From: Patescibacteria group bacterium | GTDB taxonomy: Bacteria > Patescibacteriota > 4484-211 | Assembly: GCA_018824115.1 (NCBI GenBank) | Contig: JAHJGY010000009.1 | Coordinates: 1-36,601, forward strand | DNA: 36,601 nt | Reading direction: 5' to 3' | In this document: positions 6,386-14,415 of the stretch, piece by piece | Numbering within the stretch: the first letter of the stretch is position 1 | How the letters are laid out: each line of letters starts with the position of its first letter | Position numbers and translations under genes: made by a program | The notes under the pieces: generated by a model | What the model was told of the DNA's origin: nothing | The model's database searches: none | The model's input: only the letters and a program-made list of their open reading frames with translations

Positions 6386-7753
6386 ATGAAATATATTATT
6401 GAGGGAGGTATACGCCTAAAAGGAGAATACTCTGTATCAGGAGCCAAAAATGCAGCTTTAAAAATGCTCATGGCCACCCTCCTCACCCCCGAAGCAGTAA
6501 TACTTAAAAATGTCCCCAGGATCAGTGAAACTGATGTTATTCTCGAAATTCTTCAATTCCTTGGAGCTAAAGTGAAGTGGCGTAACGATCACGAAGTCCT
6601 AGTCCACGCTCAGAATATCACCGGTGCCGCTATCCCCATTGAATTGGCAAAGAAATGCCGCACCAGCTTCCTTACTCTCGGAGCTCTCTTGGGCCGGTTA
6701 GGAAAAGCGTCTATACCCGACCCCGGAGGTTGCCAGATCGGGCGTCGCCCAGTAGATCGTCACATCGAAGCTTTCAGACAACTTGGAATTGAGATTACAC
6801 GCGAAAACGGCTTTTTTCACGCTCACGGTAAACCGACTGGTGGAGTAATCGAGTTTCCAAAAAACACCCACACGGGTACGGAAAATGCTATCATCGCTTC
6901 TGTTCTAGCCAAAGGAGAGGTTCTCATTAAAAATGCAGCTCAAGAGCCAGAAGTCGATAACCTTATTGTGATGTTGAACTCTATGGGAGCAAAAATTAAG
7001 CGAGTGGACCCAAGAGAAATCCAGATCAAAGGAGTCGATCAGCTCAAAGGAACGCAATGCCGTGTGATCGGGGACCGAATTGAGGCTGTAACCGCAGCGA
7101 CCGCTGCCGCCATAACACGAGGAGATATCTTAATTAAAGGGATAACTAGTGAATATCTAACTTCTGCTTTATCTAAATTTGAAGAAATCGGTGTCAATTT
7201 TAAAGCAACTGAAGAAGGTCTGCATGTCTGGTCACACACAAATGACCCATTATATCCAGTTTCGATTGAATCCCGTCCTTACCCCGGATTTATGTGTGAT
7301 TGGCTACCTCTCTTCACCACGCTCCTTACGCAAGCCGACGGCGAATCTACCGTTCACGAAACGATTCACCCAAATCGTTTTCAATACGTGAAACACCTCC
7401 AAAGCATGGGCGCCGAAATTCAGTTATTTAACCCAGCAGTACCGAATCCCGAAGAATTTTATAACTTTAACTCCGAAGACAATGACCCTAAATACAACCA
7501 TGCGGCCAAAATCTTTGGGCCTACTCCCCTTGTTAGTACAAAATTAGAAGCATCTGATATTAGGGCCGGGGCAACTTTAGTAATCGCCGCTCTCGCCTCT
7601 AAAGGCACCTGTGAGCTAAAAGGGATTGAACATATCCATCGAGGCTACGAAAACTTCTCGGAAAAACTTCGGGCCCTCGGCGCAAAGATTAGTTTAGAAA
7701 ATGAAACAAATGATGAAACGGGTAATCAACCTCGTCCTGGCCATACTTGCTAA
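6386..7753 (+). CDS. murA: UDP-N-acetylglucosamine 1-carboxyvinyltransferase
   Basis: MurA catalyses the first committed step of peptidoglycan synthesis, adding enolpyruvate from PEP to UDP-GlcNAc in the cytoplasm. The 455-residue protein shows the substrate-binding K21-N22 pair in SGAKNAALK and the catalytic Cys at position 115 in DPGGCQIGRRPVDRH, the residue that fosfomycin alkylates in E. coli MurA. The duplicated inside-out alpha/beta barrel extends to about residue 440 (EASDIRAGATLVIAAL, RGYENFSEKLRALGA). The last 15-20 residues are a non-conserved tail that overlaps the next gene by 53 bases. Wall synthesis is therefore probably functional despite the odd ligases downstream. Confidence 0.95.
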   Translation: MKYIIEGGIRLKGEYSVSGAKNAALKMLMATLLTPEAVILKNVPRISETDVILEILQFLGAKVKWRNDHEVLVHAQNITGAAIPIELAKKCRTSFLTLGALLGRLGKASIPDPGGCQIGRRPVDRHIEAFRQLGIEITRENGFFHAHGKPTGGVIEFPKNTHTGTENAIIASVLAKGEVLIKNAAQEPEVDNLIVMLNSMGAKIKRVDPREIQIKGVDQLKGTQCRVIGDRIEAVTAATAAAITRGDILIKGITSEYLTSALSKFEEIGVNFKATEEGLHVWSHTNDPLYPVSIESRPYPGFMCDWLPLFTTLLTQADGESTVHETIHPNRFQYVKHLQSMGAEIQLFNPAVPNPEEFYNFNSEDNDPKYNHAAKIFGPTPLVSTKLEASDIRAGATLVIAALASKGTCELKGIEHIHRGYENFSEKLRALGAKISLENETNDETGNQPRPGHTC

Positions 7754-8477
7754 TATCTGGTATCGCTTCCCAAGCCGTAAAATTACTCTAATTGGGATTA
7801 CTGGCTCTAACTGCAGGGAGGCCACTGCTCTATACTCTCATGCAATACTTCTCCAAACAAGCAAGAACGTAGGTTTAATAACTCCTTCAAAACAAACAAT
7901 CATTAGTGTTCACATTCCTGATCATCTCAAAGTGAATTCTGACGTTCCTAACCCATTTAAACTTCAACGACTGTTACGGGAACTGGTTTACCGCGGCTGT
8001 AAGTATGGCATCTTAACCGTAAGCGCGGAAAGTCTCCACGAGAAACGACTTTGGGGCTGCAATTTTACAGTAACTGTTCTTACCAATTACAACCATCAAT
8101 CTGGTTATTTCGATAGCAATGAGCAGCACCTGCATGCTAAGAGCAAGCTCTTTACAAAAACTCCTCTGGTCGTATTAAATAAAGACGATCCAAGCTACTC
8201 ATTTCTTTCCCGCCTAACACAGGGCAAGAGAATCACTTATGGTATTAAAAACGAAGCGCAGATTAAAGCAGCGAAAATACAAAACGGAAGCTGGGGTTCA
8301 TTTTTCTACTACACCAACAAAGAATCGGTCTGGAAAAATCAATTATCAATTGATCGCAGTATCAAACTACAAGACAAAAATCTCGATGTTGTTCCTTGTG
8401 CATTAGCAGCCATTGGTATAGCCGCCGCACTGAACATCCCAGAATTCAGGATCAAAAAAGGCTTAGAAAGCGTGTGA
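7701..8477 (+). CDS. Truncated, degenerate Mur ligase (MurE-like)
   Basis: Residues 1-25 form a hydrophobic/basic helix ending WYRFPSRK, followed directly by GITGSNCREAT (32-42) where Mur ligases have the ATP-binding GxTGTNGKTTT. Lys and both Thr of the P-loop are lost. The central domain is still recognisable: LTNYNHQSGYFDS (127-139), the HAKSKLF lysine region and VVLNKDDP. The frame stops at RIKKGLESV, where the family continues into its C-terminal amino-acid-binding domain, so that domain is missing (258 aa against about 420-490). A short N-terminus is normal for MurE-like proteins of candidate phyla, as far as I recall. It is either a pseudogene or a protein that no longer uses ATP. It overlaps murA by 53 bases. 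Confidence 0.7.
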   Translation: MKQMMKRVINLVLAILANIWYRFPSRKITLIGITGSNCREATALYSHAILLQTSKNVGLITPSKQTIISVHIPDHLKVNSDVPNPFKLQRLLRELVYRGCKYGILTVSAESLHEKRLWGCNFTVTVLTNYNHQSGYFDSNEQHLHAKSKLFTKTPLVVLNKDDPSYSFLSRLTQGKRITYGIKNEAQIKAAKIQNGSWGSFFYYTNKESVWKNQLSIDRSIKLQDKNLDVVPCALAAIGIAAALNIPEFRIKKGLESV

Positions 8478-8495
8478 ACACCAGAATCTTGAAAC

Positions 8496-8504
8496 TGATA
8501 GAAT
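8496..8504 (+). promoter_or_regulatory. Extended -10 before the first ddl gene
   Basis: TGATAGAAT (TGN plus TAGAAT) ends 9 bases before the ATG, giving a leader of only a few bases. The same 9-mer precedes hypC at 31959-31967. Confidence 0.4.
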
Positions 8505-8513
8505 ACAATCAAT

Positions 8514-9626
8514 ATGCCTAACCCAGATAAGACCAAAATAGGCGTAATTTTCGGTGGCCTTTCTTCGGAGAACGAGGTATCACTAGCCACAGGTCGTTAT
8601 ATCTTTTCCTTATTAGATCCACAACAGCATGAAAGTATCGCTCTCTATTTAGACCGGTTTGGTAAAGTTTGGCAAATACAGCCCAAACTTGTCTTGCAAA
8701 ACACAACTGCCGATATCGAAAACAAACTTAAGGATAGCCAAGTAGCAACTCGTGTCGAATGGGAACAGCTTAGTTCTTTAGTTGATCTTATCTTCATTGC
8801 GCTTTTAGGCAAAGTTGGAGAAGACGGAACCATCCAAGGAATTTTCGAGTTACTCGATATCCCTTACACTGGTTCGGGAATTCTCTCCTCAGCTATAGGT
8901 ATGAATAAAAAAGTTCACAAAAAAATCATTAACCAAGCAGGGATTGCTGTAGCAAGAGATATCACCATCAGAAAAACCGACTGGGATAACCTGGCGAAAA
9001 GAAAAGAACTAGCCAAATATATTAACGATGAACTACAATTCCCCGTCATAATCAAACCTGTGGCGGAGGGATCAAGTATCGGCGTAACAAAAGTTAATTG
9101 CAGTGAAGACCTTGATCATGCCTTAATGAATGCCTTCCAATGGGACAGCGAGGCACTGGCCGAAGAATTTATCACTGGCCACGAATTTATGTGCGTTGTT
9201 TGGGGAAATCGCAACCCTCAGGCAATGAGTCCTACTCAAGTTCAATTTGAAGGAGATATTTACACCTATGAAGGGAAATACATGCCTGGTAAAACCAAAA
9301 CTATTACTCCTGCTCCATTCGAAAAGGATACGCTCCGTGAAATACAAGAAACAGCTGTGAAGGTCTATGAAATGATAGGTATCCAAGGCTACGGCCGCGT
9401 AGATGGATGGGTTACTAATGATCAGGAAAGAGATATGATCATCATTGGAGAACCTCACACCGGCACCATTATGGTCCCTTCTTCTTATATTTTTCAGCAA
9501 GCCGCTAAGTTTAACATCGAACTAAAAAATAAAAAGGTTCAAACCGGTATGAGCCCGCGGACATTTGTCAGCGAAATCATCAGGCTGGCTAAAGATGCCC
9601 ACGGAAGCAAAAAGCAGATGCTATAA
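8514..9626 (+). CDS. D-Ala-D-Ala ligase-like protein with altered active site
   Basis: This is a 370-residue ATP-grasp protein of the Ddl family, which joins two D-Ala for the peptidoglycan stem. Conserved parts are GGLSSENEVSLATG (residues 14-27), GEDGTIQG, YTGSGILSSAIGMNK, the ATP-binding Lys in FPVIIKPVAEGSSIG, and YGRVDGW. Two positions are changed. The His of the ALHG motif (H63 in E. coli DdlB) is Leu in IALLGKVGEDG. The metal-binding ExN followed by PGMT (E270, N272 in DdlB) reads GEPHTGTIMVPSS, so Asn is His. The downstream paralogue at 10183 keeps the standard residues. It may be inactive, regulatory, or have a different acceptor. Confidence 0.8.
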   Translation: MPNPDKTKIGVIFGGLSSENEVSLATGRYIFSLLDPQQHESIALYLDRFGKVWQIQPKLVLQNTTADIENKLKDSQVATRVEWEQLSSLVDLIFIALLGKVGEDGTIQGIFELLDIPYTGSGILSSAIGMNKKVHKKIINQAGIAVARDITIRKTDWDNLAKRKELAKYINDELQFPVIIKPVAEGSSIGVTKVNCSEDLDHALMNAFQWDSEALAEEFITGHEFMCVVWGNRNPQAMSPTQVQFEGDIYTYEGKYMPGKTKTITPAPFEKDTLREIQETAVKVYEMIGIQGYGRVDGWVTNDQERDMIIIGEPHTGTIMVPSSYIFQQAAKFNIELKNKKVQTGMSPRTFVSEIIRLAKDAHGSKKQML

Positions 9627-9627
9627 T
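9619..9627 (+). promoter_or_regulatory. Extended -10 at the def start
   Basis: TGCTATAAT overlaps the ddl stop codon. Its TATAAT ends 8 bases before the def ATG (9636), so transcription would begin at or within about 2 bases of the start codon (leaderless). Confidence 0.5.
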
Positions 9628-9635
9628 TGATCATC

Positions 9636-10181
9636 ATGTCAATAATTCCTATTGTTCAACTCGGAAACCCAATTCTACGTCAAAAAGCCTCTGAAATTTC
9701 TAGAAAAGATCTCTTCTCGAAAGAAACGCGACGCGTCATCAGGGATTTAAAAGATAGCCTGGATCCCGAGACCACGGCAGGCTTAGCCGCTCCTCAAATT
9801 AACCAACCCGTCCGTATAATCGCCCTCCAACTAACAGCCGTCCTACCGATCTATCAAAGAACTAGGAACCCAGTACAAGTCCTTATCAATCCCAGAATAA
9901 TTGATTTTTCCCAGGACGTTATTGAAGATTGGGAAGGTTGTGTCAGCTTCGACTTCCTTCGTGGTCTCGTTGCCCGCCACCAGAGCGTTATTGTAGAAGC
10001 TTGGGACAAGCAAGGCAAAGAGATAACCATTGAAGCTTTCGATCTACACGCCCGCTTACTTCAACATGAAATTGACCACTTAGACGGAATCCTTTATTTA
10101 GACCGAATGACTGATTTTAAATCACTAATGAGTACAGACGAATTTGAGAAAGAATATCAAAACGGGGCAAGCGTGGATTAA
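9636..10181 (+). CDS. def: Peptide deformylase
   Basis: This enzyme removes the N-formyl group from nascent proteins and uses a metal ion. The 181-residue protein has the three hallmark motifs: AGLAAPQIN (motif 1, first Gly region slightly changed to TTAGLAAPQ), WEGCVSF with the metal-binding Cys (motif 2, usually EGCLS), and QHEIDHLDG (HExxH, motif 3). Upstream TTG 9627 is open, but the ATG at 9636 gives MSIIPIVQLGNPILR, the normal family beginning. It lies between the two Ddl genes, an unusual place. Its stop codon ends 1 base before the second Ddl start, so the pair are probably co-translated. Confidence 0.93.
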   Translation: MSIIPIVQLGNPILRQKASEISRKDLFSKETRRVIRDLKDSLDPETTAGLAAPQINQPVRIIALQLTAVLPIYQRTRNPVQVLINPRIIDFSQDVIEDWEGCVSFDFLRGLVARHQSVIVEAWDKQGKEITIEAFDLHARLLQHEIDHLDGILYLDRMTDFKSLMSTDEFEKEYQNGASVD

Positions 10182-10182
10182 C

Positions 10183-11304
10183 ATGAATAAACAGAAAAAG
10201 AACGGGACACCTCAATTGAAAATCGGTATTCTCATGGGAGGCAGATCCGCAGAAAAAGAAATTTCACTTGAATCCGCACGTCACGTTTACAACCACCTGG
10301 ATCCTTCAAAATACATATTAATACCAATCTTTACTGACCGAAAAATGTGCCTCTGGCACATCCCCGAGAGCCTACTTTGGTTAAACACCTGCAGCGACAT
10401 TGAGGGAAAACTAAATGAAGCTGAACAAATCACCTACGAAATTCTGCCTAGGAAGATCGACTTTGCCTTCCTTACCACACACGGTAAATACGGAGAGGAC
10501 TGCCTCCCGGCGCTCCTACACTTACTCAGGATTCCTAATAATTCTTGCGGTGTATTAGGGGGAGCAATCAACATGGATAAATTTATGCAGCGAAAACTTC
10601 TTATCGCCGATGGTCTAAATGTCCCTCTTACTGTGGGTATCAGAAAAAAAGATAAAGAGTATCAGTGCATCCATCTTCTACCCGACCAATTCGCCCAAGA
10701 ATCAACTCTGTCCAGAGCAAGGCTCTGGACTAGGCTTGCGGAATCACTAAATCGGCCATTTGTGATTAAACCATCACGTGAAGGTTGTAGTTTAGCAATC
10801 AACAAAGTAACCTGTGCTAATGAACTACACGAAGCGCTAGCTGAGGCTTTTCAGTACGACAACCTCATTTTAGCTGAGGAATTCCTAGAGGGAAAGGAAA
10901 TCACCACCACCGTTTTGGGAAATGAAGAGCCCTTTGCTCTTACGCCGACCGAAACACCCAGCAAAGGTGACTATCTTACCGTGGAGGAAAAGTTTCTACC
11001 CGGAGACGCCCAAATGATAACCCCGCCAGATTTACCTAAAGCCGTAATTAAACAAATTAAAGCTGGCTGTGTCAAAGCTTATCAAAGCATGGAACTAAGG
11101 GTTTTCTCCCGAATTGATGGCTTCTGGTGCCCCTCCAGGCCAGAAGGGTCAAAGTTCGTAATTTTGGAGCCAAACTCACCCCCCGGGATGACCCCTTCCA
11201 CCTGTATCTTCCACCAAGCGGCCGAAGAAGGCTGGAGTCAGAGTGACTTCTTTGACAAAATTATTAAATTCGGCTTAAATAACTTCACTCCACATCAAGG
11301 TTAA
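10183..11304 (+). CDS. ddl: D-alanine-D-alanine ligase (second copy, canonical residues)
   Basis: This ATP-grasp ligase forms D-Ala-D-Ala. The 373-residue protein has GGRSAEKEISLESAR near residue 20, THGKYGED with the catalytic-site His retained, FVIKPSREGCSLAI for ATP binding, and FSRIDGFW followed by LEPNSPPGMTPST, with the metal-binding Glu and Asn and the PGMT loop intact. I chose ATG 10183 because the longer frame from 10144 runs back through the def 3' end. Relative to the first copy it has about 13 extra residues (around QESTLSRARLWTRL), coded by a 21-bp perfect palindrome at 10710-10730. This copy probably supplies the wall-building activity. Confidence 0.9.
   Translation: MNKQKKNGTPQLKIGILMGGRSAEKEISLESARHVYNHLDPSKYILIPIFTDRKMCLWHIPESLLWLNTCSDIEGKLNEAEQITYEILPRKIDFAFLTTHGKYGEDCLPALLHLLRIPNNSCGVLGGAINMDKFMQRKLLIADGLNVPLTVGIRKKDKEYQCIHLLPDQFAQESTLSRARLWTRLAESLNRPFVIKPSREGCSLAINKVTCANELHEALAEAFQYDNLILAEEFLEGKEITTTVLGNEEPFALTPTETPSKGDYLTVEEKFLPGDAQMITPPDLPKAVIKQIKAGCVKAYQSMELRVFSRIDGFWCPSRPEGSKFVILEPNSPPGMTPSTCIFHQAAEEGWSQSDFFDKIIKFGLNNFTPHQG
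10710..10730 (+). repeat. REP-like palindrome inside ddl
   Basis: A 9-bp perfect stem (GTCCAGAGC / GCTCTGGAC) encloses AAG. It shares the AGAGCAAGGCTCT core with the palindromes flanking the nearby tyrosine transposase. It falls exactly in the stretch where this Ddl is longer than its paralogue. Confidence 0.65.
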
Positions 11305-11322
11305 CAAGAGCAAGGCTCTTGT
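11304..11322. repeat. REP-like palindrome downstream of the transposase gene
   Basis: ACAAGAGC-AAG-GCTCTTGT is an 8-bp perfect stem that starts at the last base of the ddl stop codon. It is the reverse complement of the element at 12144-12162. It could also help end both convergent transcripts, but no good T-run follows. Confidence 0.75.
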
Positions 11323-11330
11323 AATTACCC

Positions 11331-12098
11331 TTACAACAGTGTTTCTAAGTACTTCTCCCTTAAACTCTGCTTCCACTCTTCATTTAACTCCCTAAACTCC
11401 CGAAACCAATTAAAATCATCGTCAAGTGACAACCCTTCTAATCGCACTGCTTCATATTCATCAATAATGGCAAAGACAAAATCCAAATAACTTCCTTTTC
11501 TAGCAAAACTTGATAAAACCACACCGGTGTTAACTAAACTACTCTTACTAGGGTTAATGTAATCCCGCAGAGAAGACCACGCATAATCAATTAACTCCTT
11601 CTTAGATCTGATTCCAATTCCCTGAGGATTTAAATGATGGTAACGTGATAGGTGCAGAAGCTGATCCTCTCGCTCCACATGAACAGCCTTAAACTTTCCT
11701 TGAAAAAGATTTCCTGATCTTTCATATCGTAAGTTGAAATAATTAGTATAAGAAGTTCCCACACGGTGCATGTAGTTAGTTATCCCTCCCGTAACTAGTT
11801 GCTTAAGTGCAAGGTGATAATGATTAGGCATCAAGCAAAACGAAATAATCTCCACCGGCGGCCGATCCAACCTTTTTAATCTAAACCCCCTTAGAACATC
11901 CTGCTTGTCTTCTAATGATTGGGCTTGATCAAAACTCCTCCTGAATCCGCTATACGGGTAGTTATACTCCAGATAATGCTGGAGAATAGACAGAAAGCGC
12001 GAGTAAAACGAATCATTGGGATAAACGATTCTTTTTTCTATCCCTCGATTGTAGACGTGATAATAATTGTCGGTGATAAAAGGAAATTTACGTTTCAC
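11331..12098 (-). CDS. REP-associated tyrosine transposase (Y1_Tnp, HUH family)
   Basis: This is a 255-residue single-strand nuclease of the TnpA-REP (RAYT) group, related to IS200/IS605 transposases. Visible signatures are the N-terminal NYYHVYNRGIEKR, the HUH motif in LMPNHYHLALKQ (about residues 92-103), GNLFQGKFKAVHV, and the catalytic Tyr region LSRYHHLNPQGIG. Length and the absence of an accessory gene fit RAYTs, which are usually single-copy and act on REP palindromes. Two inverted copies of a 19-bp palindrome flank the gene and a relative lies inside ddl. The start is GTG; no ATG upstream is in frame. Confidence 0.88.
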   Translation of the reverse strand: MKRKFPFITDNYYHVYNRGIEKRIVYPNDSFYSRFLSILQHYLEYNYPYSGFRRSFDQAQSLEDKQDVLRGFRLKRLDRPPVEIISFCLMPNHYHLALKQLVTGGITNYMHRVGTSYTNYFNLRYERSGNLFQGKFKAVHVEREDQLLHLSRYHHLNPQGIGIRSKKELIDYAWSSLRDYINPSKSSLVNTGVVLSSFARKGSYLDFVFAIIDEYEAVRLEGLSLDDDFNWFREFRELNEEWKQSLREKYLETLL

Positions 12099-12143
12099 GG
12101 AATTTCGCGCATTTTCATTAGATCCCCCGCAACAACAGCCCCT

Positions 12144-12162
12144 ACAAGAGCCTTGCTCTTGT
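12144..12162. repeat. REP-like palindrome upstream of the transposase gene
   Basis: ACAAGAGC-CTT-GCTCTTGT is the exact inverse-orientation partner of 11304-11322. Together the two enclose the transposase gene, as in REP/BIME arrangements. Confidence 0.75.
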
Positions 12163-12179
12163 TTGGAAACAAAAGATAA

Positions 12180-13589
12180 CTAGTGGCCTTGGATAACAGC
12201 AAGGGGCGCCAACTTAACAACCTTCTTAGCTAAGCCAATTTCCACTAACGTGTCGACCGCTAAGTCAATGTCCTTATAAGCCTGAGGTGCTTCATCGGCA
12301 ATAAGTCTGAAAGGTAGGTTATGAATAATTCCTTTTACTTTCTCCTGAAAATCTGATTCGCGAATCGTTTTTTTGGCTTTGGTACGCGACATAGCCCGCC
12401 CAGCCCCATGATTCACAGAAAAGAATGTTTCCGCGTTTTTATCAGTACCTACCAGTACATATGACGGCGCACCCATACTGCCGGGAACAATTGCCGGATG
12501 CCCCGTGGTTAAGTATTTCTTTGGATTTTGCTGATGTCCCGGCGGCAACGCCCTGGTAGCCCCTTTCCGGTGTATTAATACCTTCTCGCCTCCGTGCTTT
12601 TCCCATTTTGCAATATTGTGGGCAACATCATATAAGAGTTCCAATCGCCCTTCCAAGCCAAATTGCTTTTCAAACACACTGCGAATGAAATGTGTAATTA
12701 CCTGCCGATTACAAAACGCAAAGTTAACCGACGCAGCCATGGCCGCGAAATATCTTTGTGCTTCGGGGACTTCAATTGGTAGGGCTGCCAGCCCTTTACG
12801 GGGAGTATTAATCTGATATTTAAACCTTAGATCCCAAAAAATATCGGTGTAGTCGTTACACGTCTGATGCCCCAAAGCTCTTGATCCGCAATGAACCATA
12901 ACACAAATCTGGTGTTTGAATAAACCGAACTGACGAGCTACTTCCTGATCAATTACTTCTTCCACTTTTAAGATCTCAATAAAATGGTTGCCGGACCCCA
13001 AAGTGCCAAGTTGATTCTCAGCCCGGCTGACTGCTTTAACTGTTAATGAATCCATTCGCGCCCCCTCTAAATATCCGTATTCTTCTGTACTATCACGGTC
13101 ATCCTCGGTAGCAAAACCCTCTTGAACCAGATAGTTTATCCCTTGCGTAACTACCTTTTCGAAACTTAAAGATAAACCCTTCTTTCTTTCCCGCCCGACT
13201 CCGGCCGGAACCAGCTTCTCGATTTGGGCAATTAAGTTAGATAGTAACTCGCGGTTGGGAAACTCTGGAGTATAAGTGAATGAACTTTTAAGCAGTCTTA
13301 CCCCGCAATTAATGTCCATCCCTACCGCACCAACGCTCAAAAGCCCTTGTGTAGCCATTACTCCCCCAATAGGAAGACCAAATCCCTGATGAATATCTGG
13401 CATCCCAATCACTGGCGAAATAACTTTAGGCAACCTACTCGCTTCTACCAGCTGATCAAGGGAAAGATCTCCCTGCATTAAGGGCAATAGTTCCTTTTTG
13501 GCATAAACTACCGCTTTAACTATCTGATATTTTGTCTCGCTAACTAAATATTTGTTGGGGGAAATTTTCTCGAGTGGAAGATTACTCAT
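12180..13589 (-). CDS. rtcB: RNA-splicing ligase RtcB
   Basis: RtcB joins RNA 2',3'-cyclic phosphate (or 3'-phosphate) ends to 5'-OH ends using GTP and Mn2+. The 469-residue protein shows GMPDIHQGFGLPIGGV, VGMDINCGVRLL with the metal-binding Asp and Cys, GSGNHFIE, HCGSRALGHQ, YDVAHNIAKWE and the guanylated-His motif SVNHGAGRAMSR. The start is supported by AAAGGAGG about 10 bases upstream. The C-terminus reads LAVIQGH, whereas many homologues, as I recall, end in V-K-G with a Lys that touches GMP; here that Lys is Gln. It is followed, 81 bases on, by the transposase gene. No archease gene is visible. Confidence 0.94.
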   Translation of the reverse strand: MSNLPLEKISPNKYLVSETKYQIVKAVVYAKKELLPLMQGDLSLDQLVEASRLPKVISPVIGMPDIHQGFGLPIGGVMATQGLLSVGAVGMDINCGVRLLKSSFTYTPEFPNRELLSNLIAQIEKLVPAGVGRERKKGLSLSFEKVVTQGINYLVQEGFATEDDRDSTEEYGYLEGARMDSLTVKAVSRAENQLGTLGSGNHFIEILKVEEVIDQEVARQFGLFKHQICVMVHCGSRALGHQTCNDYTDIFWDLRFKYQINTPRKGLAALPIEVPEAQRYFAAMAASVNFAFCNRQVITHFIRSVFEKQFGLEGRLELLYDVAHNIAKWEKHGGEKVLIHRKGATRALPPGHQQNPKKYLTTGHPAIVPGSMGAPSYVLVGTDKNAETFFSVNHGAGRAMSRTKAKKTIRESDFQEKVKGIIHNLPFRLIADEAPQAYKDIDLAVDTLVEIGLAKKVVKLAPLAVIQGH

Positions 13590-13722
13590 CTCAGCTAAAC
13601 CTCCTTTGGAAATTACTTTTCCAGTATCTTTAACTCGTAACCTTAGTTAATAGGGATTGAACAAACGCATCACCTACGCCCTATTCTGGGTAGCTATATA
13701 CTCTCCGGACCCATAACCAACT

Positions 13723-14289
13723 TTACTCTTCTGAAGAGCCTTTGATTGCACTTTCAATGACATCTCTGGGTAAAGACGCTGCTGTCTGCAGAGCACCGCG
13801 AACTGCCTTTCCGGCCGCGCTACTAATGTTATCAGCCGCATGAATTGCTCCAACAACGGCTTCACTGGCCGCCTTGGCTGTATCTGCACCTACCGAGCCG
13901 GCCGCATTAATCGCTCCTTCAACAGCACCCACAGCGGCTGACCCTAAATCTTGACCCACTTCCGATGCACCGGTAACAGCCCCATGGGCGGCATTACGCG
14001 CGGCATCGAAAATATCACCGCCAACTTCGGTCACACCGAGAATCGCGGCGCTCACTGTATTCTGCGCCACATCCACAAGCGATGCCCCAACCTCTCCTAC
14101 GCTCTTCATCCCACCAGTGACAATCGCCACTATTGATTCCATACCGGTCGTCGTAACATCACTAACATCTTTTAATGCCCCGGCAACCTGACTCCTAACT
14201 GCGCCACGGAGGGCGGTAAAAACGTCATCTGCTCCTTGAATTGCGGAAACGATCGCCGCTTTGGTTTCATCAACAAGTTTTACTAACAT
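13723..14289 (-). CDS. Ala/Gly-rich amphipathic helical repeat protein, unknown function
   Basis: The 188-residue protein is almost entirely Ala, Gly, Val, Ser, Asp and Glu. It has degenerate repeats of the type GAVxGAIxAAxxVG (for example AVEGAINAAGSVG, AVVGAIHAADNISS, AVRGALQTAASL) and no Cys or Trp. Such sequences form long amphipathic helices as in phasin-, apolipoprotein- or LEA-like proteins, so a membrane- or granule-surface role is conceivable but unproven. ATG 14289 is chosen because AGAGGAGGTGA lies just upstream. A TTG at 14316 is also in frame. The reading frame stays open back to the stop of the transporter gene and contains a zinc-ribbon-like remnant. It lies between the transporter and rtcB, on the same strand. 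Confidence 0.7.
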   Translation of the reverse strand: MLVKLVDETKAAIVSAIQGADDVFTALRGAVRSQVAGALKDVSDVTTTGMESIVAIVTGGMKSVGEVGASLVDVAQNTVSAAILGVTEVGGDIFDAARNAAHGAVTGASEVGQDLGSAAVGAVEGAINAAGSVGADTAKAASEAVVGAIHAADNISSAAGKAVRGALQTAASLPRDVIESAIKGSSEE

Positions 14290-14415
14290 CCTCGTCACCT
14301 CCTCTACAGAATTCAATACATCTATTAACAGTCTAACATCTCTTCCACACTTGGGGCAAGAAGTGCGTTCTAAGACGGCTGGTCGGAATTGCGGACATAA
14401 ATCAGTATTGGAATA
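14290..14415 (-). pseudogene. Zinc-ribbon-like remnant in frame with the helical protein
   Basis: Between the transporter stop (14416-14418) and the helical protein start, the same minus frame is open and reads TDLCPQFRPAVLERTSCPKC followed by GRDV. This resembles the common N-terminal zinc ribbon CPxCGxxV-x(4-6)-CPxCG with the second Cys replaced by Phe (TTC; one base from TGC). No ATG, GTG or TTG lies in frame before it, so it is probably no longer translated unless the transporter stop is read through. Confidence 0.5.

Noticed and set aside
11304-11322. Intrinsic terminator between ddl and the transposase gene
   Set aside because: The stem is good but no T-run follows on either strand, and an inverted copy lies on the other side of the transposase, so a REP palindrome fits better.
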